Source: an uncultured Bacteroidota bacterium (GTDB taxonomy: Bacteria > Bacteroidota > Bacteroidia > Chitinophagales > Chitinophagaceae). From it: a stretch of 32,141 nucleotides of DNA. Both the position numbers and the translations under genes were made by a program. Position 1 is the first letter of the stretch; the number at the start of each line of letters is the position of its first letter. Below, piece by piece: positions 24,777-32,141 of the stretch. Under the pieces are notes generated by a model that worked only from the letters and a program-made list of their open reading frames with translations, did not search any database and was not told where the DNA came from. The stretch is taken from NCBI GenBank assembly GCA_903824725.1, contig CAIJXU010000053.1, positions 1-32,141 on the forward strand, read 5' to 3'.

Positions 24777-27317
24777 CTATTTTGGGTCCAATGCTTTTTT
24801 AATTCTGTCTTGTAAATCTTCATAGTGACTTTGAGTAGCAGGGTCAGTGGAATTAGCTGACCTTAAAGCAGCCGCTAATCTTTTTAATTGAGATTTAGCT
24901 TCAGAAATGATATCTGAATTCTCAATATCCATAGGAGCACCCACTCTAAAGCCGGCTGCAGCTGCGGCTGCGGCAGCATTAGGATTGATTAATCCATCAA
25001 TTTGGCTCACGTATGTTTTTTGCAAGTTACGACGAAATACATCTGTGGATTTTTGTGTGGTTAATTCACTGAATAAACCTTTTCTTACATCATCCATCAT
25101 TTCATGTAAAGAATAGGTTGCATTATTGAAACGAGTACTACTTGTATTAAGTCTTAATAAACGACCTTTATCTAATAAGCTTCTTAAAGTATTTGTTTGT
25201 ATACTTTGTACACGCTCATTGCCAACAGGATTTGAAATTTTATTCAAAATAGCATTATCCAATAACCATTTTGGAGTTGTAAATAATTGTGTTTGTAAAA
25301 AAGCCATTGCGCTTTTTTGAATCGCAATAGGAGTTGGAGTGTATACATCACCGGGTTCTTCTACACTTTTCAATGTTTCATAAACACCACCAATATTTTT
25401 ACTCACGTGATTCACGTATCTATTAAATTGACCTGCCAATTGCGAATAGATATCATTTAAATTTTCGTATCTATCTGCTTCTTCTTTTGTCCACTCAGGA
25501 ATTTTAGCTAAAATGCGTTTTAGATTTTTAATTCCATATTCACTTGCCAAAACGGAGTTGTCACCTAAGTCCTCAGTTTGTGCACGAGGGTCTGATCCAA
25601 AACCTTCTCCACCAAACCAAACTCTTGGATTACTTTTTAAATTATCCACTATCCATTTGTTGTTTGTTTTTTTATCTTCATTCACATCACTTTGTCCAGT
25701 GTAGGTATAGCCCCATTGAATAGCCCACTTATCATAATCACCAATATGAGGGAATAATCCCATTTCATTAATGTTATCTTCCGGTTGTGCTACATAGTTA
25801 AAACGAGCATAGTCCATAATGGAAGCAGTGTGTCCATTTGCTTCAACCCATTTTTTATCTCTTAATTTTTCAACAGGTGTTTTACTACTACTACCCATAT
25901 TATGTCTTAATCCTAATGTGTGTCCAACTTCATGAGATGAAACAAAACGAATTAAGTTACCCATTAAATCATCGTCAAATTTCATTTTCCTTGCATTGCT
26001 ATCAACTGCAGCAGTTTGAATCATAAACCAATCATGAACCAAGTTCATTACATTATGGTACCATCCAATATGACTTTCTAAAATTTCACCACTTCTTGGA
26101 TCATGCACTTGTGGACCATATGCGTTTTCAATATCAGAGGCAAAATAACGAATCACTGAATAGCGAGCATCTTCTAAACTCATAGTGCTATCATTAGGCC
26201 ATTCTTTACCACTGATTGCATTTTTCCAACCGGCTTTTTCAAAAGCTACATTCCAGTCATTCACACCTGCGATTAAATAAGGAACCCACTTTTTGGGTGT
26301 TGCAGGGTCGATATAATATACAATGGGCTTCATAGGCTCCACCAACATTCCCTTTTTATAATTTTCAATTTCGCCTGGTTTTGGCTCTAATCTGTAACGA
26401 ACTGCGAAAACTTGATTTTCCACTTTATGTTGCGCATCAGTATATTCTACAAAATTGTCTGCAAAATAGCCCACCCTTGGATCAAATAGACGGCGGTTCA
26501 TAGGCACTTCAGGAAGTAATAAAACAGAGGTATTTAATTCAAAAGTAACAGTACCTGCATTGTTAACGGCAGGAATAGTACTCCCCCCGCTGCCCGGCAT
26601 TGCCATACCACCACCCGCTGAAGCGGAGAAGGTCTTCACTGTTCTAATTTCAATATTCTTAGGGTAAGATTTGATACTTTGAATATAGGATCTGTCCGAA
26701 GCTATAGCAGATAAGTTAAATGACCTTTTTTCGGCACTTGATAAACTAACTGCTTGGTTATCACCTTTAAAGAAGTCAGTAACATCAATAATAGAGCTAT
26801 TTGAATCTTTTCCAAAGGCTTTAATATCAAATGCGGCTACAATTGGGTCTAAATAGGAATTTTTAACAGCTGTAGCTATGGTTTGTGTGGAATCTGCCTT
26901 GCTGATTAAGCTAACTACACGCATAAAAATACGCTGATTGGGCCCCTTTTCAAATAAGATACTTTGCTCATTTACCTCTTCGCCACCATATTTTCGGGCG
27001 CCACCAGGTACTTTTACAAAACGGGTTACGGCCAATAATTCTCTACCCAATAGGTTATCGGGGATGTCAAAATAGAATTTGTCATCCAAGGAATGAACCG
27101 TAAAAACACCTTTTTGGCTCACTGCTTTTTTTGTGATCAATTCTCCAAATGCCTTAGGCCCTGTTTTTACAGGGGGGGTGTCTTTTTTGATGCCATTTAG
27201 GGCACTTGAGTCTTGTTTAGGGCCTGGTAATTGCTCGGATCTTGGCCCAGGTCGTTGCCCTTGGACATTGCTTTGCATTAGGGCTAAAAAGCCTATTGCT
27301 ACTATGATTTTTTTCAT
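24777..27317 (-). CDS. Secreted zinc-dependent metalloprotease (metzincin, DUF5117/DUF5118/DUF4953 type)
   Basis: A large exported protease of unknown substrate. The signal peptide MKKIIVAIGFLALMQSNVQG starts at the ATG at 27317; another in-frame ATG at 27326 adds three residues. Numbering from the preferred start, HEVGHTLGLRH gives zinc ligands His 462, His 466 and His 472 with catalytic Glu 463, and SIMDYARF about 27 residues later is the metzincin Met-turn (Met 501). The upstream half holds the domains usual for this Bacteroidota family. Oddities are a Pro/Gly-rich stretch after the signal, a Gly/Ser/Met-rich insert near 232-246, and eight consecutive alanines near residue 785, coded by mixed GCN codons. 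846 residues. Single-gene unit, convergent with the permease and divergent from exbB. Periplasmic or surface location is inferred. Confidence 0.92.
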   Translation of the reverse strand: MKKIIVAIGFLALMQSNVQGQRPGPRSEQLPGPKQDSSALNGIKKDTPPVKTGPKAFGELITKKAVSQKGVFTVHSLDDKFYFDIPDNLLGRELLAVTRFVKVPGGARKYGGEEVNEQSILFEKGPNQRIFMRVVSLISKADSTQTIATAVKNSYLDPIVAAFDIKAFGKDSNSSIIDVTDFFKGDNQAVSLSSAEKRSFNLSAIASDRSYIQSIKSYPKNIEIRTVKTFSASAGGGMAMPGSGGSTIPAVNNAGTVTFELNTSVLLLPEVPMNRRLFDPRVGYFADNFVEYTDAQHKVENQVFAVRYRLEPKPGEIENYKKGMLVEPMKPIVYYIDPATPKKWVPYLIAGVNDWNVAFEKAGWKNAISGKEWPNDSTMSLEDARYSVIRYFASDIENAYGPQVHDPRSGEILESHIGWYHNVMNLVHDWFMIQTAAVDSNARKMKFDDDLMGNLIRFVSSHEVGHTLGLRHNMGSSSKTPVEKLRDKKWVEANGHTASIMDYARFNYVAQPEDNINEMGLFPHIGDYDKWAIQWGYTYTGQSDVNEDKKTNNKWIVDNLKSNPRVWFGGEGFGSDPRAQTEDLGDNSVLASEYGIKNLKRILAKIPEWTKEEADRYENLNDIYSQLAGQFNRYVNHVSKNIGGVYETLKSVEEPGDVYTPTPIAIQKSAMAFLQTQLFTTPKWLLDNAILNKISNPVGNERVQSIQTNTLRSLLDKGRLLRLNTSSTRFNNATYSLHEMMDDVRKGLFSELTTQKSTDVFRRNLQKTYVSQIDGLINPNAAAAAAAAGFRVGAPMDIENSDIISEAKSQLKRLAAALRSANSTDPATQSHYEDLQDRIKKALDPK

Positions 27318-27416
27318 ATTAAACATTATTAATTATAAAATAGAGTAGTAAATATACAAGTTTAGAGGAACAGAAGTTTTTTTTGTAAAACTTTATAATA
27401 AAAAAATACCTTGAAA

Positions 27417-27446
27417 TTTGTTTGATACAATAATTTACTTATTTTG
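27417..27446 (+). promoter_or_regulatory. Possible exbB promoter (-33 TTTG and -7 TTATTTTG)
   Basis: TTTG at 27417-27420 and TTATTTTG at 27439-27446 (seven of eight matches to TAnnTTTG) are 18 bases apart, which is acceptable Bacteroidota spacing. The start would be near 27451, leaving an AT-rich leader of about 98 bases. The leader contains a 7-base inverted repeat, ATTAAAT (27508-27514) with ATTTAAT (27519-27525). Confidence 0.4.
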
Positions 27447-27548
27447 TAACCCCTTAGAAACTACCAATTCGCAATTTTGAGTAAAAATTTGATCGGTAAC
27501 CAAGAGGATTAAATCAAAATTTAATTTAAAACTAAAATCAATTGTATC

Positions 27549-28403
27549 ATGGCTGATCTTTCAAAATCAACTGCAACAGCTAAGAGCGCTGCACAGCCTC
27601 AAGAAGGCGGAAATTTAGTTGCAACTTTAGCACCTATTGTTTGTATCGTATTAGGTTATGTTATTTGGCGCTTCGTGCTAGGTAACGCTAGCAATTTTAC
27701 AAATCCTGATCCAAACGGTGGATTTTGGCCTACACACAAAGGACCAAAAGGAACATTTACAAAAATGTATGAGGGAGGAATTGTGGTTCCAGTTTTAATT
27801 GGTAGTTTATTAATCGTTTTAACTTTCGTAATTGAAAGATTATTGACAATTAAAAAAGCTGCTGGAAATGGAAACATTACAGAGTTTATCCGTAAAATAC
27901 AATTTCATTTAGCAAATAAAGAAGTAGATAAAGCACTTGCTGAATGTAACAAGCAAAAAGGATCTGTTGGTAATGTAATGAAGTCTGGTTTGACAAAATA
28001 CAAAGAGATGATTTCAAATACCGAATTAGATACCGATCAAAAAGTATTGAATATTCAAAAAGAAATTGAAGAAGCAACTGCTTTAGAATTACCAATGTTG
28101 GAAAAGAATTTAGTATTCTTATCTACCATCGCTTCTGTTGCAACCTTATTAGGTTTGTTCGGAACGGTATTAGGTATGATTCGTTCTTTCTCTAAATTAG
28201 GTGAAGAAGGTGGTGGTGAAGCTGCTCGTGAATTATCGCAAGGTATTTCTGAGGCGTTGTATAATACTGCATTAGGTATTGGTACATCAGCTGTAGCGAT
28301 CATTATGTATAATGTATTCACAACAAGAATAGATGGAATTACATATGGTATCGACGAGTCTGGTTTCACATTGACTCAAAGCTTTGCAGCAAACTACAAA
28401 TAG
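27549..28403 (+). CDS. exbB: MotA/TolQ/ExbB proton channel family protein
   Basis: Inner-membrane proton-channel subunit of the TonB motor. Four hydrophobic segments are visible: about 23-45, 77-99, 185-212 and 233-257. The last three correspond to the three helices of E. coli ExbB, and the pore region reads ASVATLLGLFGTVLGMIRSF. The first helix is additional and would put the N-terminus in the cytoplasm; this form is common in Bacteroidota. The cytoplasmic domain lies at about 100-184. 284 residues. First gene of exbB-exbD-exbD-tonB; the next gene starts 60 bases later. TolQ-like use cannot be excluded from sequence, but the adjacent tonB favours ExbB. Confidence 0.93.
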   Translation: MADLSKSTATAKSAAQPQEGGNLVATLAPIVCIVLGYVIWRFVLGNASNFTNPDPNGGFWPTHKGPKGTFTKMYEGGIVVPVLIGSLLIVLTFVIERLLTIKKAAGNGNITEFIRKIQFHLANKEVDKALAECNKQKGSVGNVMKSGLTKYKEMISNTELDTDQKVLNIQKEIEEATALELPMLEKNLVFLSTIASVATLLGLFGTVLGMIRSFSKLGEEGGGEAARELSQGISEALYNTALGIGTSAVAIIMYNVFTTRIDGITYGIDESGFTLTQSFAANYK

Positions 28404-28425
28404 TAGTAAACAACTTAATTTCATT

Positions 28426-28450
28426 TTAGGTGTAATGCCTAATAATTTTT
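28426..28450 (+). terminator. Weak hairpin with T run between exbB and the first exbD
   Basis: TTAGG (28426-28430) pairs with CCTAA (28438-28442) around a 7-base loop, followed by TAATTTTT. Five pairs is weak; it may only lower downstream transcription or protect the exbB mRNA end. Function is inference. Confidence 0.25.
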
Positions 28451-28463
28451 AAAAGACTATACA

Positions 28464-29111
28464 ATGGGTAGAGCCAAATTACCTCGTAAGAGTACCACCA
28501 TCGACATGACTGCCATGTGTGATGTGGCTTTCCTTTTATTGTCTTTCTTTATCCTGACAACAAAATTTAAACCTTCTGAAGCCATTGCGGTAACGACACC
28601 AAGTTCGGTATCTTCCAAAGTAGCTCCTACCAAGGATTTCGTTTTGATTACTATTGATAAAGATGGCAAAGTATTTCTAACTATTGATGATAAGCAAAAA
28701 AGAGAAACCATCGCTAATTCCTTAAATGCAACTAAAAATTTAGGAATAGATGTGGCTGCTTTTAAAAGTGCCAATTTTATTGGAGCACCTTTTAGTGGAT
28801 TATCTTCATTCTTATCCATCACTGAAGAAAATAGAAAAGGGAATGCGTTACCTGGTATTCCTTGTAAGGATTCAACTAATAATGAATTAATTACTTGGAT
28901 ACAAGTAGTACATGAAGCGTATGCGGGTACTAAATTAGAGCTATTATTGAAAGGGGATAACCTTGCAAAATATCCAGCTTTTAAAGGAGTACTTACAGCG
29001 TTTAAGAAAAATAATATTCAAAAGTTTCAAATGATTACCAATCCTGAAAATGCACCAGCAGGTTCAGAATTGTATAAAAAATCAATGGCTGGAGAAAAAC
29101 AGGATAATTAA
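28464..29111 (+). CDS. exbD: Biopolymer transporter ExbD, first copy
   Basis: Partner of ExbB; its single helix sits in the ExbB pore and its periplasmic domain contacts TonB. The helix (about 16-36) reads MTAMCDVAFLLLSFFIL with the proton-carrying Asp at residue 20. The periplasmic part is long for ExbD (215 residues in all against about 140 in E. coli). It contains an insert at about 85-150 with one cysteine (GIPCKDSTNN) before the usual C-terminal fold ending near FQMITNPENAP. The second exbD follows after 26 bases. Confidence 0.92.
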   Translation: MGRAKLPRKSTTIDMTAMCDVAFLLLSFFILTTKFKPSEAIAVTTPSSVSSKVAPTKDFVLITIDKDGKVFLTIDDKQKRETIANSLNATKNLGIDVAAFKSANFIGAPFSGLSSFLSITEENRKGNALPGIPCKDSTNNELITWIQVVHEAYAGTKLELLLKGDNLAKYPAFKGVLTAFKKNNIQKFQMITNPENAPAGSELYKKSMAGEKQDN

Positions 29112-29137
29112 TTATAAACTAATAAAAGCTATTTGTT

Positions 29138-29722
29138 ATGGCAGAATTAGATACCTCGGGTGGTGGACATAAAAAGAAAGGACCAGGGGTCAAAAAAGGA
29201 AAAAAGCTTTCAACGCGTGTGGATTTAACACCGATGGTAGACTTAGGTTTCTTATTGATCACTTTTTTTATTTTCACGACCACGATGAGTCAACCGACCG
29301 CTATGAAGTTGCTTTTACCAGATGATAAAGCAAAACCTGAGGAACAAAATAAAGCCAAGGAATCAGGGGCATTGACCATTTTAATGGGTAATGATAATCA
29401 TATCTATTATTATGAAGGACAATTAAAAACTGACGCCTCTAATTTGTTATCAGCTTCTTATAATGGTGAAAATTCAATTCGCGATATCATCTTAAAGAAG
29501 AAGGCATATGTTCGCAGTATTGCTCAAGATCCAAACGATCCTGAACATGATCTAGTAATTGTGATAAAACCTAGTGCTAATTGTACTTACAAAAATGTGA
29601 TTGATATATTGGACGAGATGTCAATCAATGTAGTAAAAAAATACGCTTTAGTAGATATTTTTGACATCGAAGAGCAATTGGTAAAAAAATCAGATGATAA
29701 CTCAAAATCTACTAGCAATTAA
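29138..29722 (+). CDS. exbD: Biopolymer transporter ExbD, second copy
   Basis: Second ExbD-type subunit. A basic N-terminus (about 11-27) precedes the helix VDLTPMVDLGFLLITFFIF, with the critical Asp at residue 35 in the canonical DLTPMVD context. The periplasmic domain runs to KYALVDIFDIEEQL. 194 residues. It is clearly diverged from the first copy, which lacks the TPMVD context, so the two could form a heterodimer in one ExbB pentamer (inference). tonB follows 12 bases after the stop. Confidence 0.93.
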   Translation: MAELDTSGGGHKKKGPGVKKGKKLSTRVDLTPMVDLGFLLITFFIFTTTMSQPTAMKLLLPDDKAKPEEQNKAKESGALTILMGNDNHIYYYEGQLKTDASNLLSASYNGENSIRDIILKKKAYVRSIAQDPNDPEHDLVIVIKPSANCTYKNVIDILDEMSINVVKKYALVDIFDIEEQLVKKSDDNSKSTSN

Positions 29723-29734
29723 AAGCATTTAAAA

Positions 29735-30550
29735 ATGGACATAAACAAAATATTAACCGCCGACATTCTAGACCTCATTTTTGAGGGTAGATTTAAGGAG
29801 TATGGTGCTTATGAGTTGAGGAAAACATACAATGATCGTCTTAAGAAAGCGTTGATTGGGATGATTTCTGTCACTCTAATTTTGGGAGGTGTTGCTATTT
29901 GGTCTAACAGTGTTAAAAAAGCTAAGACTGATATTGTTGTAACGGATGTTTCTTTGACAGATGTTGCACAAGAAAAAAAGCCACCACCACCACCACCTCC
30001 TCCACCTAAGCAAGAACCACCTAAAGTGGAAATGGCAAAATTTACACCTCCAAAAATTGTAAAAGATGAGGAAGTGAAAAAGGAAGATGAGGTAAAAGAG
30101 GTAGAAAAATTAGAAGATGTTAAACTTGGAGTACAAGATCAAAAGGGTATTAAAGATGATGGCTTGGTACCAGTTGAACAAAGCACTGGAATTGTAGAAG
30201 CACCAAAAGAAGATGATGAAAATAAAATCTTCACTGTGGTACAAGTTCCTGCTGAATTCCCAGGTGGACAACAAGGTTGGATTCGTTATTTGGAAAGAAC
30301 TTTAAATAGGGATTTGCCAGTTGAAAATGGTGCCCCTACTGGAAAATATAGCGTAGTCGTATCTTTTATTGTATCAAAAGATGGTTCAATTTCAGAGGTA
30401 AAAGCCGAGAATGATCCAGGATTTGGTACAAAGGATGAGGCGGTTCGTGTTATTCAAAGAGGTCCAAAATGGAAACCTGCTATTCAAAATGGCCGTAATG
30501 TAATTTATCGCCATCGTCAAGCAATTGTATTCATGGTTTCTGAAGATTAA
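29735..30550 (+). CDS. tonB: Energy transducer TonB
   Basis: Carries proton-motive energy from ExbB/ExbD to outer-membrane receptors. Layout: cytoplasmic N-terminus (1-37) with the Bacteroidota segment FKEYGAYELRKTY; one helix (about 38-56); a periplasm-spanning linker with nine prolines (83-91) and then alternating Lys/Glu; and the TonB_C domain (about 170-271), opening with the FPGG motif and closing AIVFMVSED. E. coli TonB has only a short cytoplasmic tail, so the N-terminal extension is lineage-specific. 271 residues. Last gene of the motor operon, followed by a strong terminator. Confidence 0.94.
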   Translation: MDINKILTADILDLIFEGRFKEYGAYELRKTYNDRLKKALIGMISVTLILGGVAIWSNSVKKAKTDIVVTDVSLTDVAQEKKPPPPPPPPPKQEPPKVEMAKFTPPKIVKDEEVKKEDEVKEVEKLEDVKLGVQDQKGIKDDGLVPVEQSTGIVEAPKEDDENKIFTVVQVPAEFPGGQQGWIRYLERTLNRDLPVENGAPTGKYSVVVSFIVSKDGSISEVKAENDPGFGTKDEAVRVIQRGPKWKPAIQNGRNVIYRHRQAIVFMVSED

Positions 30551-30572
30551 AGAAAATTACTAATACTAATAC

Positions 30573-30606
30573 AATCCCTCCTTAGTTTTCTAAGGAGGGA
30601 TTTTTA
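30573..30606 (+). terminator. Rho-independent terminator after tonB
   Basis: A perfect 13-pair stem (30573-30585 with 30590-30602), a TTTT loop and a T run at 30601-30605. It ends the exbB-tonB operon just before the mnmE promoter. Confidence 0.92.
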
Positions 30607-30617
30607 TTTTAAAAAGC

Positions 30618-30625
30618 TACCTTTG
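30618..30625 (+). promoter_or_regulatory. Promoter -7 box of mnmE
   Basis: TACCTTTG fits TAnnTTTG exactly. Only three bases (CGT) separate it from the ATG at 30629, so the transcript should start at, or within a base or two of, the start codon. The in-frame TTG at 30623 overlaps the box and is therefore an unlikely start. Confidence 0.6.
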
Positions 30626-30628
30626 CGT

Positions 30629-32005
30629 ATGCGTGAAAATCTAAGTTCATGGAATGATACGATAGTGGCTTTAGCTACTGCGCCTGGTTTAGGGGCGATC
30701 GCAGTTATAAGACTTAGTGGGTCTGATGCCATTCAAATTGTAAATTGCGTTTTTCCAAATAAGGATTTAGGGCAAGCTAAAACGCATACCGCACATGTCG
30801 GAAAATTAATGGAGGGTATTCAAGTAATAGATGAAGTGGTTGTCACTTTATATCGTGCTCCCAAATCTTATACGGGGGAAGAAGTGGTAGAAATTTCATG
30901 TCATGGCTCACCCTTTATTCAAGATAGTATTTTACAATTGATGATTCAATCTGGAGCCAGAATGGCTAAGCCAGGAGAATTTACACAAAGGGCATTTTTA
31001 AATGGCAAGTTAGATTTAACACAAGCCGAAGCTGTAGCTGATTTAATTGCAAGTAATACAGAGGCTTCGCGAAAAGCTGCTTTATATAATTTAAAAGGAG
31101 GCTTTTCAACTGATTTGAAATTAATGCGTGAAAAATTAATCAAATTTTCGGCACTGATTGAATTAGAACTTGATTTTTCACAAGAGGATGTAGCGTTTGC
31201 AAACAAAAAGGAATTAGAAATTTTAGTGCAGCAATTGCAACTAAAAACGACCACCCTGTTAGAGTCATTTAAATTAGGGAATGTTATTAAAAATGGCGTA
31301 CAAGTGGCCATCGTAGGAAAACCCAATGCAGGTAAATCAACTTTGTTAAATACATTGCTGAATGAGCATCGTGCATTGGTGAGTGAGATACCTGGTACGA
31401 CAAGAGATACAGTGGAGGAATATTTAAATATTCAAGGTGTATTATATAAATTAATTGATACTGCAGGGATAAGACAGCAAACGACTGATACTATTGAACA
31501 AATGGGTATTGATAAAAGCAGAGAGAAGATACAAGAAGCAGATATTGTTATTGCATTATTTGATGTGAATACAACTACATTAGATCAAATCACTACATGG
31601 GAAAATGAGATTGGGGTAGATAAAATAATTTTAGTTGGGAATAAAATTGATTTAGCCAATAAGGAAAAGATGGTCGACTTTCAAACTTTAAAAAATATCA
31701 TTTTTATTTCAGCAAAGGATAAAGACAATATTGAATCCTTAAAAGTAGCTATTACTGAAAAAGTAATAGGGGAAGGTTTTAATAAAGAGGGAACCATCAT
31801 AACGAATGCGCGACATGTGAGTTCTTTGAAAAAATTATTAATAGCATTAAACGATGTTGAAACTGGGCTAATCGAAAATATTACCGGCGATTTATTAGCA
31901 TTAGATATAAGACAAGCGCTTCATTACTTAGGTACTATCACCGGTGAAATCACCAATGAAGATCAATTAGATTTTATTTTCTCCAAATTCTGTATTGGAA
32001 AGTAG
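30629..32005 (+). CDS. mnmE: tRNA modification GTPase MnmE (TrmE)
   Basis: With MnmG, installs the carboxymethylaminomethyl group (cmnm5/nm5 side chain) on U34 of certain tRNAs, using a G-domain dimerisation cycle; cytoplasmic. The N-terminal folate-binding domain opens with NDTIVALATAPGLGAIAVIR. The helical domain is split by the G domain, with G1 VGKPNAGKST (229-238), G2 in PGTTRDT (256-262), G3 DTAG (277-280) and G4 NKID (338-341). The C-terminal FCIGK supplies the conserved catalytic cysteine and closes the protein. 458 residues from the ATG at 30629, full length. Single gene behind a terminator; mnmG is not in the window. Confidence 0.96.
   Translation: MRENLSSWNDTIVALATAPGLGAIAVIRLSGSDAIQIVNCVFPNKDLGQAKTHTAHVGKLMEGIQVIDEVVVTLYRAPKSYTGEEVVEISCHGSPFIQDSILQLMIQSGARMAKPGEFTQRAFLNGKLDLTQAEAVADLIASNTEASRKAALYNLKGGFSTDLKLMREKLIKFSALIELELDFSQEDVAFANKKELEILVQQLQLKTTTLLESFKLGNVIKNGVQVAIVGKPNAGKSTLLNTLLNEHRALVSEIPGTTRDTVEEYLNIQGVLYKLIDTAGIRQQTTDTIEQMGIDKSREKIQEADIVIALFDVNTTTLDQITTWENEIGVDKIILVGNKIDLANKEKMVDFQTLKNIIFISAKDKDNIESLKVAITEKVIGEGFNKEGTIITNARHVSSLKKLLIALNDVETGLIENITGDLLALDIRQALHYLGTITGEITNEDQLDFIFSKFCIGK
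31988..32005 (+). other. trmE-type attachment-site sequence at the mnmE 3' end
   Basis: The last 18 bases of mnmE, TTCTGTATTGGAAAGTAG, match the direct-repeat/attB sequence used by SGI1-type integrative elements (TTCTGTATTGGTAAGTAA, from memory) at 16 of 18 positions. The similarity follows from the conserved FCIGK ending, so it shows a usable target rather than an insertion. No second copy is present in the window. Confidence 0.4.
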
Positions 32006-32141
32006 TGATGTTAAATTATTTTTAAACTAACATATGTTATTTTAAGCAACATTAATACGAATAGTTGTATATGAAAGCGTTTAGGCTTATATGCTAAATT
32101 TCTGTTAAGAATCTAGAATTATAGATTTCCTATAGTATTTA

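Noticed and set aside
24957..24980. Ala8 tract as a slippage-prone microsatellite
   Set aside because: The codons are a mixture of GCT, GCC and GCA, so there is no perfect trinucleotide repeat to slip.
29981..30007. CCA/CCT repeat coding for Pro9 in tonB as a phase-variable repeat
   Set aside because: Units are three bases long and partly interrupted; changes would only vary linker length in frame, as usual for TonB.
30946..31326. 126-codon open frame antisense to mnmE, and similar antisense frames over exbB, exbD, nuoF and nuoG
   Set aside because: They lie fully inside well-conserved genes on the other strand, have no recognisable protein features and no promoter or spacing signals; they reflect codon bias of the real genes.
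32028..32039. TAACATATGTTA 12-base palindrome after mnmE as an operator
   Set aside because: No gene start is visible nearby in the window, and AT-rich palindromes of this size are common; it is mentioned only within the mnmE 3' finding.
1..32141. CRISPR arrays, tRNA or rRNA genes, insertion sequences
   Set aside because: No regularly spaced repeats, tRNA cloverleaf or T-loop signatures, transposase-like ORFs or terminal inverted repeats were seen on either strand.

Overview
The window is a chromosomal segment of a low-GC member of the Bacteroidota, most likely the order Chitinophagales (Chitinophagaceae-like); the genus is not determinable by eye. Three things point there: TAnnTTTG promoter -7 boxes in place of -35/-10 pairs, the near absence of Shine-Dalgarno sequences, and lineage-typical proteins (S16 with a long acidic tail, an ExbB-ExbD-ExbD-TonB block whose TonB carries a cytoplasmic 'GAYELR' segment, a secreted metzincin of the DUF5117/DUF5118 type, and a short NuoG without the molybdopterin domain).

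Layout. 1-2040 (+): rpsP, terminator, rimM, then a 1-Cys peroxiredoxin with its own promoter and a palindromic operator candidate. 2039-4976 (-): operon rlmN > RsuA/RluB-type > RluA-type, three rRNA/tRNA modification enzymes. 5180-5566 (+): a small secreted protein with an unusual leader, convergent with hisS (5574-6941, -). 7023-10096 (+): a two-helix membrane protein, a PstS-like lipoprotein and a secreted TPR protein. 10218-23320 (+): a complete 14-gene complex I operon nuoA-N with separate nuoC and nuoD. 23401-24684 (+): FtsX/MacB-like permease. 24777-27317 (-): large secreted zinc metalloprotease, sharing a bidirectional terminator with the permease. 27549-30550 (+): exbB-exbD-exbD-tonB. 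30629-32005 (+): mnmE, followed by 136 bases of AT-rich DNA with no gene seen.

How it fits together. Two themes alternate: translation quality (S16, RimM, RlmN, two pseudouridine synthases, HisRS, MnmE) and proton-motive force, which is generated by complex I and spent by the TonB motor at the outer membrane. From memory of Bacteroidota genomes, PstS-like plus TPR genes often sit directly behind exbB-exbD-exbD-tonB; here that module is split, with its two halves on either side of the nuo operon.

Most of the window is ordinary core genome and I see no clear new multi-gene system. The items most worth checking are the 7-1-7 palindrome before the peroxiredoxin, apparently leaderless promoters for rlmN and mnmE, competing hairpins plus a (CAAT)5 repeat before the 5180 gene, an altered N7-type cysteine set in NuoG, the split TonB/PstS/TPR module, and a trmE-type attachment sequence at the end of mnmE.
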